64,000 nucleotides of DNA from Dentipellis sp. KUC8613 (GCA_002286715.1 NSJX01000058.1:91941-155940), one strand, 5' to 3'; numbered from the stretch's first letter, positions 23,708 to 35,645 are shown. The notes: generated by a model from the sequence alone, not told the origin. Numbers and translations are program-made.

Positions 23708-26331
23708 CTAGAAAGCATGGACGTACCATGCTTCTTCAGCATCATCTTCAAACGAGGGGGGACTGCTCGCTTCCGCCACAACCAAGCCACCTACGTCGTC
23801 CATAGAAACAGCAACGGCACGGCGCGTCTGGCTCTCGATGAGAGCGAGAACCTCGTTTGTGAGTGCCGCGACACGCTTTGGCTTGCGAAGAAGAAGTGCG
23901 ACTGACGTGAGCCAGTCCGTAGTAGTCGTACCGTAGTAATCCATAGTAAACTTCGGGCCTTGCACAAACTCGCCTGAGATGTACATCTTGAACGCGCGTT
24001 CCACCTAGGAGTCGGGTGCGCTTAGCGCGAAACACAATATGAGATACCACGCAATACGTACGGCGGCGACCGAGAGTGCAAGTGCGCCGGCAGGATAACT
24101 CTCTGATTCGATTTCTGAATCCACGATTGCTTTGAAATAAACGGCGAAAACCTCGATTATGTATCGTGATCGAAGAGACCCAGTGGGACCCTAATTCCAA
24201 ATTAGAATGGGTTGTTAATCGGGAGGAACAACCTACGTTGGCATCGGGATTTGCCCAGAAGGCCTCACCATAATCACGGCGCAAAGCGGAAGTGGCCCAT
24301 GCAGCCCGCTTCGATTGAGGGATCGCAACTGCGGCGACTTGAACGGCTTTGACTGCGGTCGAACCCACAGAGCTGCGCCAGTCGTACACGGCTTGACGAG
24401 CCTAGATTGAAATTAGACATTGAATAAGAAAAGGAATCTAACACTTACCCGTTTGCACATTGGGTTTCCCGCCAGCTTCATGTCGTACTGTTGCTCCGGC
24501 CAGACAGTATCCGCGGCCTGCTGCGCTAAAGACGGCAACATTTTCAAGCTCCACACGTCATCCTGGGCACCTAATAGTGCCAGTAACGTGGGGACAAAGC
24601 GGGACTGGAAGTCAATTTGTGCCCATTCGGGTAATGTACTGAGCGCCGTGGACGAAGGCGTGTGTGTGGCCCCACTTGTCTTTGACGTGGCCTTCGACGT
24701 GCGAGCGGGTGTGACCTGGAGCTTCTCGGTAGCGTTGAAAGGAACACGAACTGAATTAGTTTTGCGAATCGTGCGCTAGGCAAGTTACACCACGATTAGC
24801 AATGAAAGCTTCACGGTACAAAGCAGTACTCACCTCTTTAACAGCTGTCTGTGGAGCTCGAGCCGTCAGCATCTTTTTGAAAGCGGGATTTGTTGCGCCG
24901 TCATCATCCGAGACCAGGTCGCTGACAACAAGTTCGAGAGGCTTTTCACATATGAGCAACCAAGTGTGTAGCAATCTGCAAGGCATGCGTACCTTTTTGG
25001 CTGATAAGCGTAGCGCTGCATCCTCTGTAATCATCACAGATTTGTCGTCGAATCCTGCCACGTCGTCCGACAGATCAGAGAGAAGATCGTGGTCCGATGG
25101 CGTTTGCTGACGCCGTGCTTGTCCAAGTTTGGGCGTGACCGTCGTCGCACCCTTCAGCCCCACGAGGGTACGCCAATCCTTTGAAAGCGAACCAACGGAT
25201 TTTTTGGCCTTCTTGGCATCGGTTTGAACATCAACCTTGCTACATTTGTGAATGATGAGCTTCATGGATCATAGGTGTATTCGTCCGACATACCTGGTGG
25301 GTGTTTTGCGCTTCGTCGGGACAGCTGGCTTCTTGCGAGCAGCTGCAACTTGCGCTCGGTCTGATTGGATACGAGCCTCTTTCTTTTCTGCCGCCGTTTG
25401 TGCCTATAACATGTCAATGAGTGAGTCTCGACCCGTCATATTCACGAACGAGGAGGTGAAGTGGAGGAGACGAATCGTCGTGGGAACATCATAAAAATTC
25501 GAAGCATTGCGCATACGCCAAGGCTGTGCAGACTCCAAGTCGCTCTGCGCGATGACCTTTGTGCGACCAGTCCGCCTGGCGCTCTCAAGACGCGATAAGA
25601 TTCATGAACACCAAAATACATCTGGAGCAGCTGCGTCCATGATACACTGGAGAATCGGAGCACACCTTCGATTTTGCCTTTGGTCGAGATCCACGCTTTG
25701 CCACCGCTGCGACCCATTCCGCTTGCGCTTGCTTCTGCTCCTCGGTGAGCTCAACTTCTTCTTCGTCCTCAATGTCTTGACTCTCTTCAGTAATGTCTTC
25801 ACTTCCTGCTTCTTCTTCGGCATCAGTAGTACCATATAGAAAGGCTGGGGCACGAGCGATGGAAATCTGCTCCCTTCGTTCACGATCTTGCCTCTGATCC
25901 TGAACCTGCGCAATCTCCGCCAGCTGTGAGTCTTTTTCATGCTTCTTCTTCGCCACTGCCGCATCTTTATCTGCCTTTGCTTTCGCCAGAGCAGCACGCT
26001 TAGCGTGAGCCGCAGCTGCAACATCCGCACGCGTCTTTTTCTCAACCCCCGCTGCACGGCCAGGATGTTTCTGGTTCCCCATACGAAGGATACGCTCGGC
26101 AGCTGGTAGAGGCTGTCGGGCACCTCTCTTGCTATAGATTTGCGTAAGTATCTCAGAATATAGACCAGATTGTAACGATACAACTTACATTTTCACTGGT
26201 AGGGGCGAGGGATCTTTCAATGTCTTATTGTCTTCGAGAGAACCAGGCTGGGGGCTAGGGCTCGAGGGAGCAAAGGGATCCGAGTCTGCCAATGGTACGA
26301 CTTTGTTCTGTGCTCGAGTCGTAGGAGCCAT
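23708..26331 (-). CDS. Transposon companion protein, uncharacterised basidiomycete family
   Basis: This multi-exon gene runs divergently from the transposase; the start codons are 234 bp apart. It begins MAPTTRAQNKVVPLADSD. A lysine/alanine-rich coiled-coil-like region follows (KTRADVAAAAHAKRAALAKA; SEDITEESQDIEDEEEVELT). The next part is basic (KKPAVPTKRKTPTSK). The C-terminal domain of about 250 residues reads WAQIDFQSRFVPTLLALLG, YDWRSSVGSTAVKAVQ, DYGEAFWANPDAN, SRYIIEVFAVYFKAI and VAAVERAFKMY, ending WYVHAF at 23708. This YxWRS / IxxVFAxxF layout is common in Agaricomycete proteins next to transposons and resembles DUF6532-type proteins. Its function is unknown. I infer an accessory role in transposition or target choice from its position inside the element. 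Confidence 0.6.
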
Positions 26332-28721
26332 ACTGACAAGTCGATGGTAGTTTCTGACTTTCGGGGAGCGTCGAAGGTGTTTCAGAGCAACGTGACCGTC
26401 CAAGAAAACATGTCACGAGACAGTAGCCAATTAGAAGCCGTACAGGAGCTGTATAGTCGTCAGCCACCGGGTTTTGTAACACGTTTCTTGACTTAGTGCT
26501 ACGTCCGGTGTCTGGTCTGGTGGGCTAGACGGCAAGTTTCTACCTCGCTTCACATCCAGTATACTATGGGTTTTTATTGCACGCCATGCGACCGCTCTTT
26601 TGCAAATCGGCGTGGACTTCTCTCGCATTGTGCACGTATGCATCGGCATGTCAAACCGCAGGGACCAAAGTCAACCTTCCGATATCACCAATTGCTGAAC
26701 GGTACGTATATCTCATTCAACGAAGAGCCTTGAAGTCAATATAGTCCATGTAGCTCGCAAATGTGATCCCGATGGGAACTTTCTCCCCAACGACGCACCT
26801 CGTCCACCTCGCGATGATACTGAAGATTGGACACCATTTGCCGACCGTCCGTCTTTTGAATTTGCTGAATTGGTATTTGAGAAGATGGAGACGTCGGCGG
26901 GAGACATCGACCACCTGCTCAAGGTCTTTGCAGCCAAGGCCATGCTCGACGGCGGCGGCGGCGGCCTTTTCAAGGATCACAATGAACTTTATGCGGCTAT
27001 CGACTCCATCCAGCATGGTGATATTCCCTGGAAGACGTTCAAAGTCAGATACTGCGGACCTGTCACACTACAGTCTCCGTCATGGCAACGCACCACCTAC
27101 ATTATCCATGCTCGCGATGCTCGCGCTGTCGCCGAGCAGATGATTGGGGATCCAGACTTCGATGGGAAGTGGGATTACATCCCCTTCGAGGAATATACCG
27201 GCCCAGAGGAGCGCCGCTGGTGCAACGTCATGTCAGGTCAGTGGGCAATGAATAAAGCCGTGCGTGTTCTATTTGTGGTTATGTCGGATTTGGCTGATGA
27301 CAGTGATAGGACGAGATCGCCAAAGATCCTCAGACGCATGGGGCAATGCTTGTCGCTCCAATCCTTGGCGCCGACAAGACTGTCGTGTCAGTCCAGACAG
27401 GACAGTCAGAGTTCCATCCATTGTACATGTCACTGGCAAACATTCATGGGGACGTGCGACGTGCGCATCGAGATGCCGTCATTCCATTGGCATTTTTATC
27501 CATCCCAAAAGGTAACCATCATTCTTTTCTGTCTTTCTGCATCTCTCACGGCTTAGCAGCATCTCGCGAATACGACGACCAGGAGGAATTCAGGCGCTTT
27601 TGCAAGCAGCTATACCACACGACGATCGCCAAGGTCATGTCTCCGCTCAAACCAGCGATGACCGTGCCTGTCGTCATGCGTTGCCCAGACGGCCATTATC
27701 GCCGAGTGATCTTCGAGCTGGGGCCGTTCATTGCAGATTACCCTGAGCAGGTATACTTGGCCGGCATAGTCTCTGGGTGGTGTCCTAAGTATGTTCTATT
27801 ATATCAGGCTTCACTCGCTATTCACGGCATGTCATAGATGTCTCGCGCGGCCCACCGAGCTCCATTCTGCCGGCGACCCTCGGTTCCGTGAACTCACTGC
27901 ACAGCTCAAGAATGTTTATCGCCACCGCCCGGGCGATCTCTGGGATACATGGGGGATTGTTGACGATGTCACAGTACGTGGAATGATACCATTGCCGTGT
28001 CAGGTGACTGAATAATCTTTGTCGTAGCCATTTACGGAGTACTTTCCGCGCGCCGATATCCATGAGCTGATCACGCCAGATATCCTTCATCAGCTTGTGA
28101 AGGGTACATTCAAGGATCACCTGGTTGCATGGGTCGAAGATTATATACATGCGAACAATGAATCAAAGGTGGCGAAGTCAATCATGGACGACATAGACCG
28201 CCGGTATGTCCCCAACTCCAAGTATTGAAATTTCCTAACAGTGTATTAGAATTGCTGCAGTTCCTGGGTTTCCGGGGCTTCGTCGCTTCCCAGAAGGGCG
28301 TAACTTCAAGCAGTGGACAGGGAACGACTCAAAAGCGCTAATGAAGGTTCGCTACCATGTTCGAAACTGATTCGCATGTGTTCCTGATTAGCTGCCGCAG
28401 GTCTTCCTCCCTGCGATTTCCGGATACGTGCCGACTCAGATGGTTCAATGTGTTGCGGCACTGTTGGATTTCTCATACCTTGCAAGGAGGTCGGCTCACA
28501 ATCTAAGTACGTTGAAAGCCATGAAGAATGCACTCGCGCGTTTCCATGCAACACGTACCATTTTCCTTACCACCAACATCCGAGCCGATTTCGCCCTCCC
28601 CCGTCAGCATGCACTGGTCCATTACGTCCGGAATATCGAGCTTTTCGGCTCGCTCAACGGCCTCTGCTCATCGATCACCGAGTCAAAGCACATCCGTGCC
28701 GTGAAGCGGCCATGGCGCCGG

Positions 28722-28759
28722 CATCAGGAAAAACCCCCCCTCTAATTAGCATCTAATTT
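28722..28759 (+). repeat. Left terminal inverted repeat of nested element
   Basis: This 38-nt end matches the reverse complement of 31482-31519 with three mismatches. It is followed by repeated CTAATTAG / GCAAATTAGAGG subterminal motifs to about 28835. Confidence 0.9.
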
Positions 28760-29059
28760 GCCCCTCTGAAGCAAATTAGAGGCAAATTAGAGATCTGCTA
28801 ATTAGCTGCTAATTAGCTGCTAATAAGCAGTCAATTAGACATACATTAGCTTCATCAACCCAAATCAACTGAACCCAACCCAATATATCTTCTAGTACAG
28901 CTTTTGTCTGATTTGCAGTGACTCAGAGGATGTTTTCAGAGTTATGTGTCATTACTACATTCTACAACAATACATCATACATACAGGAGATATGAGTAAT
29001 GGATAAGTCCGGCAAGTTCAGCAGCTTTTGGGCAGACTGCCGGAAGTGCCAGACTGTCA

Positions 29060-31080
29060 CGCTTGCCTACATGACATGGATGGCGGGCGCAAAATGGGCG
29101 CAACGGCGGAAGAACAGCGCGATACGGAAGGGCACGAGGGGCGCGATGAACGGGGGGATAGAGGCGCATGAACGCGCGGGCGGCGCGAATGGGCACGAGC
29201 CAGGGGAGAACAAACGGGCGTAACAGCGCGAGACAGGCGCGACGATGCCTCAACGAACAGGGCAACGACGACGCGAAGGGGCACGAGACGAAAAAACGAC
29301 GAAGGAGCGCGACAGCGGCGCAACGAATGGGATGGCAGAGGGACGGTGATGGTGCGAACAGGGCGCGAAGGACGAGAAGGCGCATGGACGCGAGTGGCGC
29401 GAAGGTGCACGGGCGGCGCGAACGGGCGCAAGACGCTGGACAAGGAAGGGGCGCGACGGCGCGACGGCGACGCAAACAAAGCACGAGGGGCGCGACAGCG
29501 CGAGTCAGGTGCAACAACGGCGTGACGGGAGGTGCGAAGAGGGCGTGACGGGGGGCGCGAAGAGGGCGCGAATAGGACGCGAAGGGGCAAGGGGCGAGAC
29601 GGCGCGAAAACGCGCGAACACGGTGTGAGGAGCGCGAGAAGCACGCGACGGCGGCGACGGCGCGACGGGGCGCGACGGCAATGCGAGGCGGACACGATGG
29701 CGGCGCGACGAAGGGGCGGTGGCGGTATGAACAGGGCGCGATGAGCGCAACGATGGGGCAACACGGGGGCGACGGCGCGAGACTGTTGCGAGGGGCGTGA
29801 GGGCACGAGGGGCGCGAGGGCGCGAAGGCGTGAGGGGCGCGAGATGGCGCGAACAGGGCGTGAGGGGCGCGAGAAGAGCGCGAGGGGCGGGACAGCGCGC
29901 GGGCATGACGACAGACGGGGATAGCGACGGCGCGAGATGGCTACGGGGCGACAGCGGCGCGAGGGACGCAGGGGGCGAAGAGGGCGTGAGGAGCGCACGG
30001 GCACGACGAGAAGGGCACGACAAGGGTACGACGGAGCGTGTCGGAGTTCGAGCGCCGATCGTCGGAGATTGCTGTGCGGGCGTCGGAGCTGTATTCTTGA
30101 CAGTCTCCGATTCATTCGAGCTCGCCACGTCACGATCTCTTCTCCCCTCTGTCTTATCCATCCACCTCCGCAGTCCTCTCGCTCGTCCCTGTCGCCCCAC
30201 ACCTGCCGCCGCTTCCGTTTACCGCTCGCCCCGTAACCTCGCCACGCCCTTACAACCTCCCGGCCGTATTCGCGTTTCTCGCAGTTTGGCGTCGCGTTTG
30301 CGCGCTACCTTGTCCCCCCTCGCTCCTCCGCGAACTCGACGCACCCCAGCAGCGATGCCATCGCGCCTTGCCCTCACGCGCTTCGCGCCGCCTCACTACA
30401 GGGCATTAACAGCACGAGAAGGCCTATCGGTGCGTACCCTCTCCACATGCCCTTTCCCGTGCAATTCTCCTCCTGCACGCACACGCCCTCTCGCATCCGA
30501 TCCCCGAGTCACCCCCGAGCCTCTCGCTCTCGGGCGCCCCGGCGCCCTCTCACGTGCTTGTGCCGTCTTTCGGTGCGCGTGCCCGCCCGCTGCCGCCTCC
30601 CGCGCGCAACTCTGCCCGCCCTCACATCTTGTCCACATTCCCGCCTGCGGCTGGATTCTTTCCTGCGCGCAGCTCTAGATCATGTGCCCGCCCGTCTGCT
30701 CGTGTTTCCCATGTTGCGGACTATGTCTCTCGTGCATACAAGGGTTCATCGCCGTCTCACTCGCTTCCCCACATACGTCATCGTGCTGCCGCCGCGTCCT
30801 TGTAGCCTTTGTGTGGATGCACGCCGTCGCCCTACCTCTCCATCGCTCGGGTCTCGTCCATTGGTGCTCGTATGCGCCTTCCGCGCCGTCTGTACCGTTG
30901 TGTCCCCCTCACATATCGTGTGGCCCGTGCCCCGCTCCGGGTCACGGCCACGCTCTCATGTGGCCGTTGTCCGCCCACTTGCCCTTCCGCGCTCGTCGCT
31001 GCTCTGTCCTCAACCCAGCACTGTTGTATGTCTCCATTCTATGCACCCTGGCTAGGTATATATGCACAGCCTAGTGTGTG
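29060..31080. other. GC-rich, strand-asymmetric core of nested element
   Basis: From about 29080 to 30060 the plus strand is G- and A-rich, with countless variants of GGGGCGCGA and GGCGCGAGA. From about 30110 to 31060 the plus strand is instead C- and T-rich. Long open frames exist on both strands, but they encode only Arg/Ala/Pro/Ser-rich sequence without domains, as expected from the composition. I do not call genes here. Confidence 0.7.
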
Positions 31081-31481
31081 CTCTTTTCTCCATCAGCATA
31101 TCCCTCTCATCATACCCTTCTAATTGATTGAATCTCTATTTGCTCTGTGTTTCTGTATGATGTCTGTAGTCTCCATTCTTGTATTATGTAGTCTACCTTA
31201 TGATGAAAATATACCTGAATGATCTCATTACTGTCTCTGAAAGTGACCTATGCATAGTCAATTGTGTGATAAATCCACTCTGTTCAGCAGCAATATGCAT
31301 CTAATTTGCCTCTAATGTGCCTCTCATTTGCCTCTAATATGCCTCTATTGTGCATCTAATGCCATGTCTAATTAGCAGCAAATTTTCCAAAATGATGTGT
31401 TAAACACTTATATTATTAGCATCTAATTTGCTTCTAATTAGCAAAGCTTCTAATTAGCATCTAATTTGCTGAAAATCAGGA

Positions 31482-31519
31482 AAATTAGCAGCTAATTAGA
31501 GGGGAGGTTTTTCCTGATG
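31482..31519 (-). repeat. Right terminal inverted repeat of nested element
   Basis: This is the mirror of the left end. Upstream, about 31290-31480, there are further CATCTAATTTGCCTCTAA-type subterminal repeats. Confidence 0.9.
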
Positions 31520-32714
31520 GGTCCAACAAGTACAATGCCCTCGCGCAGATGCTTCGCACTAACTCTCGCTTACTCAAGCTCGCAAACGCACGCATCGAGT
31601 TTGGGCGGCGTGGTATGCTCAAGGGGGACGTCACCAGCCACGCGCTGAAACAAGTCGATCCAGGTGGGACCAACAGCGACAGCGGTGAAGACGACGATGG
31701 CAACAACGGCATCGGAGGCGAAGGCAGACATGGTTGTGGTGGAGGTAGCGGTGAAGATAACGGTGACGACGGTGATGGCAACGACGGCAGTGGTGATGAC
31801 GAAGGTGATAATGGTGGCGGCAGAGATGCAGGAGATGGTTTTGACGTGGCTGGCGTCGATGGTGAACCTGTCCAATCAATCACGGAGCTTCCGAAGCGTC
31901 AGGGTAAGTCATGTAGCATTCCGATCTACTCAAGACTAACGAGTCATCTCTGCAGTGTCTACACGCTCCATCGATGCGCTAGCGACAGAATTACACCAAC
32001 CCAATCTCCTAGAGCTGATCCGTCGGTTTCTGTGGGATCAGTGCTACGACGGTGATGACATCAGCGGTGAACACGCACTCATCGGTGACTGCCCTGTATT
32101 CGTAGGTTCTGTTCGCACGTACCGAACGGCGACATCAACATTCTATGCTCCGAGTGAGCTTGCGGGCTCGGGTGGTATGCACCGCGAGCTCCTACGCAGT
32201 GTGGCATCCTGGTACAACGGCTACGGGCGATATGATACAGTGCTGATCCAAGCAGGCGACAGCACGGATCGCATGGGGGGTATGCTTGTTGGTCGAGTCC
32301 GTGCATTCTTGGCCTTCACGCATGACAAAGTGCGCTACCCATGTGCGTTGGTTGACTGGTTTGTACCTTACGGGGCACGACCAGATGCTGTGACGGGACT
32401 GTGGAAGGTCTTTCCTGACGGGACAACAGGGCTCATGCATCTTTCATCCATAATTCGGGCATGTCATTTGATAGGTGTTTGGGGTGAGACACGAGTGCCA
32501 CCAGACTTTCATTTTACCTATACACTTGATACATTTGATTGCTTCTACCTTAATAGATATGCAGATTACCATGCTCACGAGATAATACCAGGTTTATATT
32601 AGTTTTGGTGCTACTCGAAATCCTATGATACATAATGTCATCACGTCGTGCAATATCTACTTGCCTGAGACCTCTGACGGCCCTGAGAGGTCTGAGAGTA
32701 TTTCGTCAGATCTC

Positions 32715-32748
32715 TCAGACCTTTCAGGGTCTGCACTTTTGCTGATGC
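32715..32748 (-). repeat. Right terminal inverted repeat of outer transposon
   Basis: Read on the minus strand it begins GCATCAGCAAAAGTGCAGAC, like the left end at 23388. It is preceded by CCTGAG/CTCTCAG subterminal motifs (32660-32715). Confidence 0.6.
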
Positions 32749-33015
32749 AACGAGCCCGCCGTACTGCCGGTACTAGTCTCGCACGTCCCCGCACTCTCCT
32801 GCAAAGGGACTGTGAAAGAGCCGTTGTGTTTATTTTCTACTGATCAACTTCATCGAGCACCCATTCACTGGTCATGACGCCCAAGCTGCAACAATGAATT
32901 CCGGATACTATACAGGTCACCTCTCCGACTTACCCGCTCAAGTGCCTTAGAGCAGAATTCACTTGTCTCAGCTCGGTATAGTAATGATACATCAAACATC
33001 AAGGGCACACCGTGA

Positions 33016-33912
33016 CTAGGGTTCGATGACATGCTCCTGCCTGTACAGTCTCCAATCCGCAAAGTTCTCGTCCACGAGCTCCTCAACAATCCTCCAATCC
33101 CGACACACCCGCTCGCGGCCAACCACTCGGACCTCCTCCCACCCCTGCCGAGTGGCCGCCCAGCCAGGATCCTCGAGCGTCCCGTCTGCCGCACAGAGGA
33201 TCTGCTGCCGGAGGTAATTGAAGCAATGTTGCAGGTGGGCGTCTGCAGGGAGACGCTTGGCGATGGAGCGGGAGATGAATGTGAGGCAATGGCGCTGGTG
33301 CGACATCGCCAGTGCGAAGATGCGGCGGTGTTCTCCTAGGCGCACGTAGCCCCAGTCGGTGGGGAGCGTCTGCCACCACGCGCTGGCGGAAGCGTTGTCG
33401 ACCATGAGTCGAGCGGAGTCTTCTACCGTGTAAACGATATCTGGAAGGACGAGCGGTGTGTATGGACCTGTTGCCTTTGCAGGCGGGTGGAAGGGGAAAT
33501 CATCGCCGTGATATTGTAGCTGCTGCCCTGTAGATCAGATGAGCACATGTATCTTTCAGAGGGGGTACTGAGATGAAGTGGCACTTCTTGTACCACTGCG
33601 ACGATAAGCAAAGTGCCCGCGACCCTGGACGTTGCACAAGGCATGTTTCGATGCCGAAGTCACAATGGCTCAGCGAGTGCGCACAAAGACTTCGAACGCA
33701 CCAATTAATTCGTTATCTGTGGGATGATACGCATGGAAGAGTCGGTAGAAGAGAAGCGCCGCATTCAGGACAGCGAGGACATATACTGCGTTTGTCGCCA
33801 CAATGACGGGTGACGTTCCGACTCGAATGTACATGGAGTTTGAACGGGGAAGGGAAAGGAACCAGCTCCTGCACTTCTCCCACACGGGGGCATTTATAAC
33901 ACCGGGGTCCAT
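33016..33912 (-). CDS. UstYa-like (DUF3328) protein, membrane-anchored
   Basis: UstYa-family proteins act in fungal ribosomal-peptide and other secondary-metabolite pathways as oxidases for cyclisation or side-chain oxidation. The start at 33912 (MDPGVINAPVWEKC) precedes a membrane segment (VIVATNAVYVLAVLNAALLF). A mini-exon encoding roughly EVPLHL (about 33575-33590) joins to RQQLQYHGDDFPFHPP. The catalytic-type signature then appears: MSHQRHC (HxxHC) and LQHCFNYLRQQILC followed by AADGTLE, with CRDWRIVEELV near the end. The stop is at 33016. Size and order fit UstYa family members with one N-terminal membrane anchor. The neighbour at 36826-37388 is of the same family. The substrate is unknown. 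Confidence 0.75.
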
Positions 33913-33985
33913 AACAAAATAAATGCAAACAGCATAGAGAAGCCAGGGGAAACAAACTTACAAACACGCAACCGATCCAATAAGT

Positions 33986-35204
33986 CTACGGTTTATCCCC
34001 CAAACTGGTGCTCATAGTACGCAGTAGATGCACTTCCTTCACAACGCCACCACCGAGGTTGTCCACCGTCCCCCGTGTGTCCTCGTCGCTGCTTCCCGGA
34101 GCTCGCCGAGCGTCGAAATGGATTGTTGTCATTTCAGTCTGAGAAGTCTCGGGATTCCAGGCCTTCATCGTCGCAATTCTGTACACGATGAGTGTCGGAG
34201 AGATGACCTGAAAACATTATTATGAGCTCGCATTCAGATATAAGCATAAGACGCTCACCTGAACTCCCGCCAAGATCGGCAGGAAAAGAAGCGATGCGTG
34301 GCTGTTTCCCCCGTACGTCCCAATAAACAGAAGGGATGCGACGGCGTATATCATGGAGCTCTCGACGAAGATCGCGGCGATGGATGCATAGGGAACCGAG
34401 GAAGCATGTTCCGGCCCTAGGACCTTGACCAGCGCCCACCTGTAGGATAGCAAGCGCCACGCAGTGAGGATCGTGACGATTATGTTGAATGCGGCGGCAA
34501 GAGAAAAATAGGGAAGGCCAAAGTCGATGCTGACTTTGGTCCATAGGGAAGCGCCTGGGCGAGAGGCTTGGAAGAGAACGAGGATGCCGGTCGCTGACAC
34601 GCAAAACTCAGAATTTTGAACATGCAAGAAGCTTAGCTTGTCTTACCTATGGACGCCAAATAAATGAGAATAGGAAGTGCGACAAATACCGAGTGTAAGC
34701 GGAATATTGCGACGCAGCGATAGAGCTGAACGCGAATGAGCACACGGAGCGACAGATGCATGATACAATACCCACCAGAAATGCATCCGCAATCCATTCG
34801 GCGACCACGAACGCCGCATTTGGGATGACCCAGGTTGCAGTGGAATACTCAGCACCCTCGTACGCCTCTGGGCCACCGGGAAATTCGCGGTTGTCTACAA
34901 AGGAGATAACTTGGGTGCGTATGTCGAAGGCGAGATAAAGCAGGGCCAGGATAAACAGAGTGGTAATGAAAGTCAAGAGAAACCAGTCCTTCAAGGCTTT
35001 GCCAGTCTTCCGAATGAGCGCGTTGAAGGTCAAAACATAGATTATGAGTGCGGCACCTGTCGGGTCACGATGAAAGACCGTGTAGTAAAGGCGCATTCTG
35101 TACGCACCAAATGTGATATTGCCGAGACATGTACCGACAAACTCAGCTCGTTCCTCCCAAAGAGTATCGGCAGGGAGAAGTGGACGGTTCGGATTTGAAG
35201 ACAT
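33986..35204 (-). CDS. Multi-pass (about 7 TM) membrane protein of basidiomycete type
   Basis: The start is MSSNPNRPLLPADTLWEE at 35204. About seven membrane segments can be seen across three exons: near AALIIYVLTFNALI; WFLLTFITTLFILALLYLAF; WVIPNAAFVVAEWIADAFL, joined by an intron to LYRCVAIF; VALPILIYLAS; AAAFNIIVTILTAW; IAAIFVESSMIYAVASLLF; and LLFLPILAGVQ, joined to VISPTLIVYRI. The soluble tail (FDARRAPGSSDEDTRGT) ends at 33986. The LYRC motif after the fourth segment and the ESSxIY motif are typical of a large Agaricomycete family of unknown function with receptor-like topology. Its promoter carries a TATA element close to the start. Confidence 0.75.
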
Positions 35205-35242
35205 TGTTGCGAGCCGTTACGCAGCTGCCCTGACTTGAAGCG

Positions 35243-35249
35243 ATTTATA
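35243..35249 (-). promoter_or_regulatory. TATA box of the membrane protein gene
   Basis: TATAAAT on the minus strand is about 39 bp upstream of the start codon at 35204. This is close, so the leader would be very short. Confidence 0.35.
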
Positions 35250-35645
35250 AGACTGCGTATGCACGTCGAAAGTGTACGACCGGACCTACTGAGAAAGATC
35301 AATCTAGTATCCGGCTCTTGCAACTCTCCGTGCAATTCCTCTGGGTATTTACAGAACCGTACTTACTGCAAACATCCCTGCAGCGATCCCATGATAGGGC
35401 AGCCTGATTGATGCTGATGATGCCATGTAAGGGTCCCAAGATATGTTTTGTCAAGAGTCAGCGATAGCGACTCAATTATGTTCTGATATCCACCCGGAAG
35501 CATTCTGACATCAAACCTAGGTGCAGGACGAAACCGGCAATCGTCCTTGGACTGACACCAGGCTTCTCCGTGTCGTGGGACAGATATAGCGGCATGCTCC
35601 TGGACCGCGACGGAATTCATCGTCTTGTCAGGTCCCCTGCTCACG

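Larger units (their letters stand above)
28722..31519. mobile_element. Nested non-autonomous inverted-repeat element
   Basis: This is a 2,798-bp insertion inside the transposase coding sequence. It starts CATCAGGAAAAACC and ends with the inverted form GGTTTTTCCTGATG. It is flanked by GG at 28720-28721 and 31520-31521. Taking out the element and one GG leaves the host frame continuous (Arg codon 28719-28721, Ser codon 31522-31524), which fixes the ends to the base. Both ends carry subterminal motifs of the type CTAATTAGC and CATCTAATTTGC. No convincing protein is encoded, so it depends on a transposase elsewhere. Confidence 0.9.
26566..32602 (+). pseudogene. Plavaka-type transposase, interrupted by a nested element
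   Basis: The product begins with a C2H2 zinc finger (CTPCDRSFANRRGLLSH, spacing C-x2-C-x12-H-x4-H). Next comes the typical Plavaka core: FADRPSFEFAELVFEKM; WKTFKVRYCGP; VAPILGADKTVVSVQTGQ (first Asp of a DDE-like triad); [38 protein letters not shown] and [12 protein letters not shown] (second Asp); SSITESKHIRAVKRPWRR (candidate Glu). Directly after KRPWRR the frame is broken by an inserted element (28722-31519) with a GG duplication. It resumes at 31522 with SNKYNALAQML. After an Asp/Gly-rich stretch comes the conserved C-terminal part (CALVDWFVPYGARPD; PDFHFTYTLDTF; YADYHAHEIIPG), with the stop at 32602. Short introns appear intact, so the insertion is the only visible break. The host copy should be inactive, and the break looks recent. 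Confidence 0.85.
23388..32748. mobile_element. Plavaka-type two-gene DNA transposon (outer element)
   Basis: The ends read GCATCAG at 23388 and CTGATGC at 32748 and are flanked by AA at 23386-23387 and 32749-32750. The two ends form an imperfect inverted repeat of about 35 nt, and both carry further short subterminal motifs of the CCTGAG / CTCTCAGG kind. Inside are two divergently transcribed genes: an uncharacterised protein (23708-26331, -) and a transposase (26566-32602, +). The element spans 9,361 bp, of which about 2.8 kb is a nested insertion. Plavaka elements are a CACTA-like group frequent in basidiomycetes. The ends were found by eye, so a boundary error of a few bases is possible. 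Confidence 0.65.

Noticed and set aside
29057..30202. Long Arg/Pro/Ser-rich open frame (-) and overlapping frames on the other strand (29797-30678, 30447-31055)
   Set aside because: They lie in the GC-rich repetitive core of the nested element, where stops are rare on both strands. The products are low-complexity with no domain.
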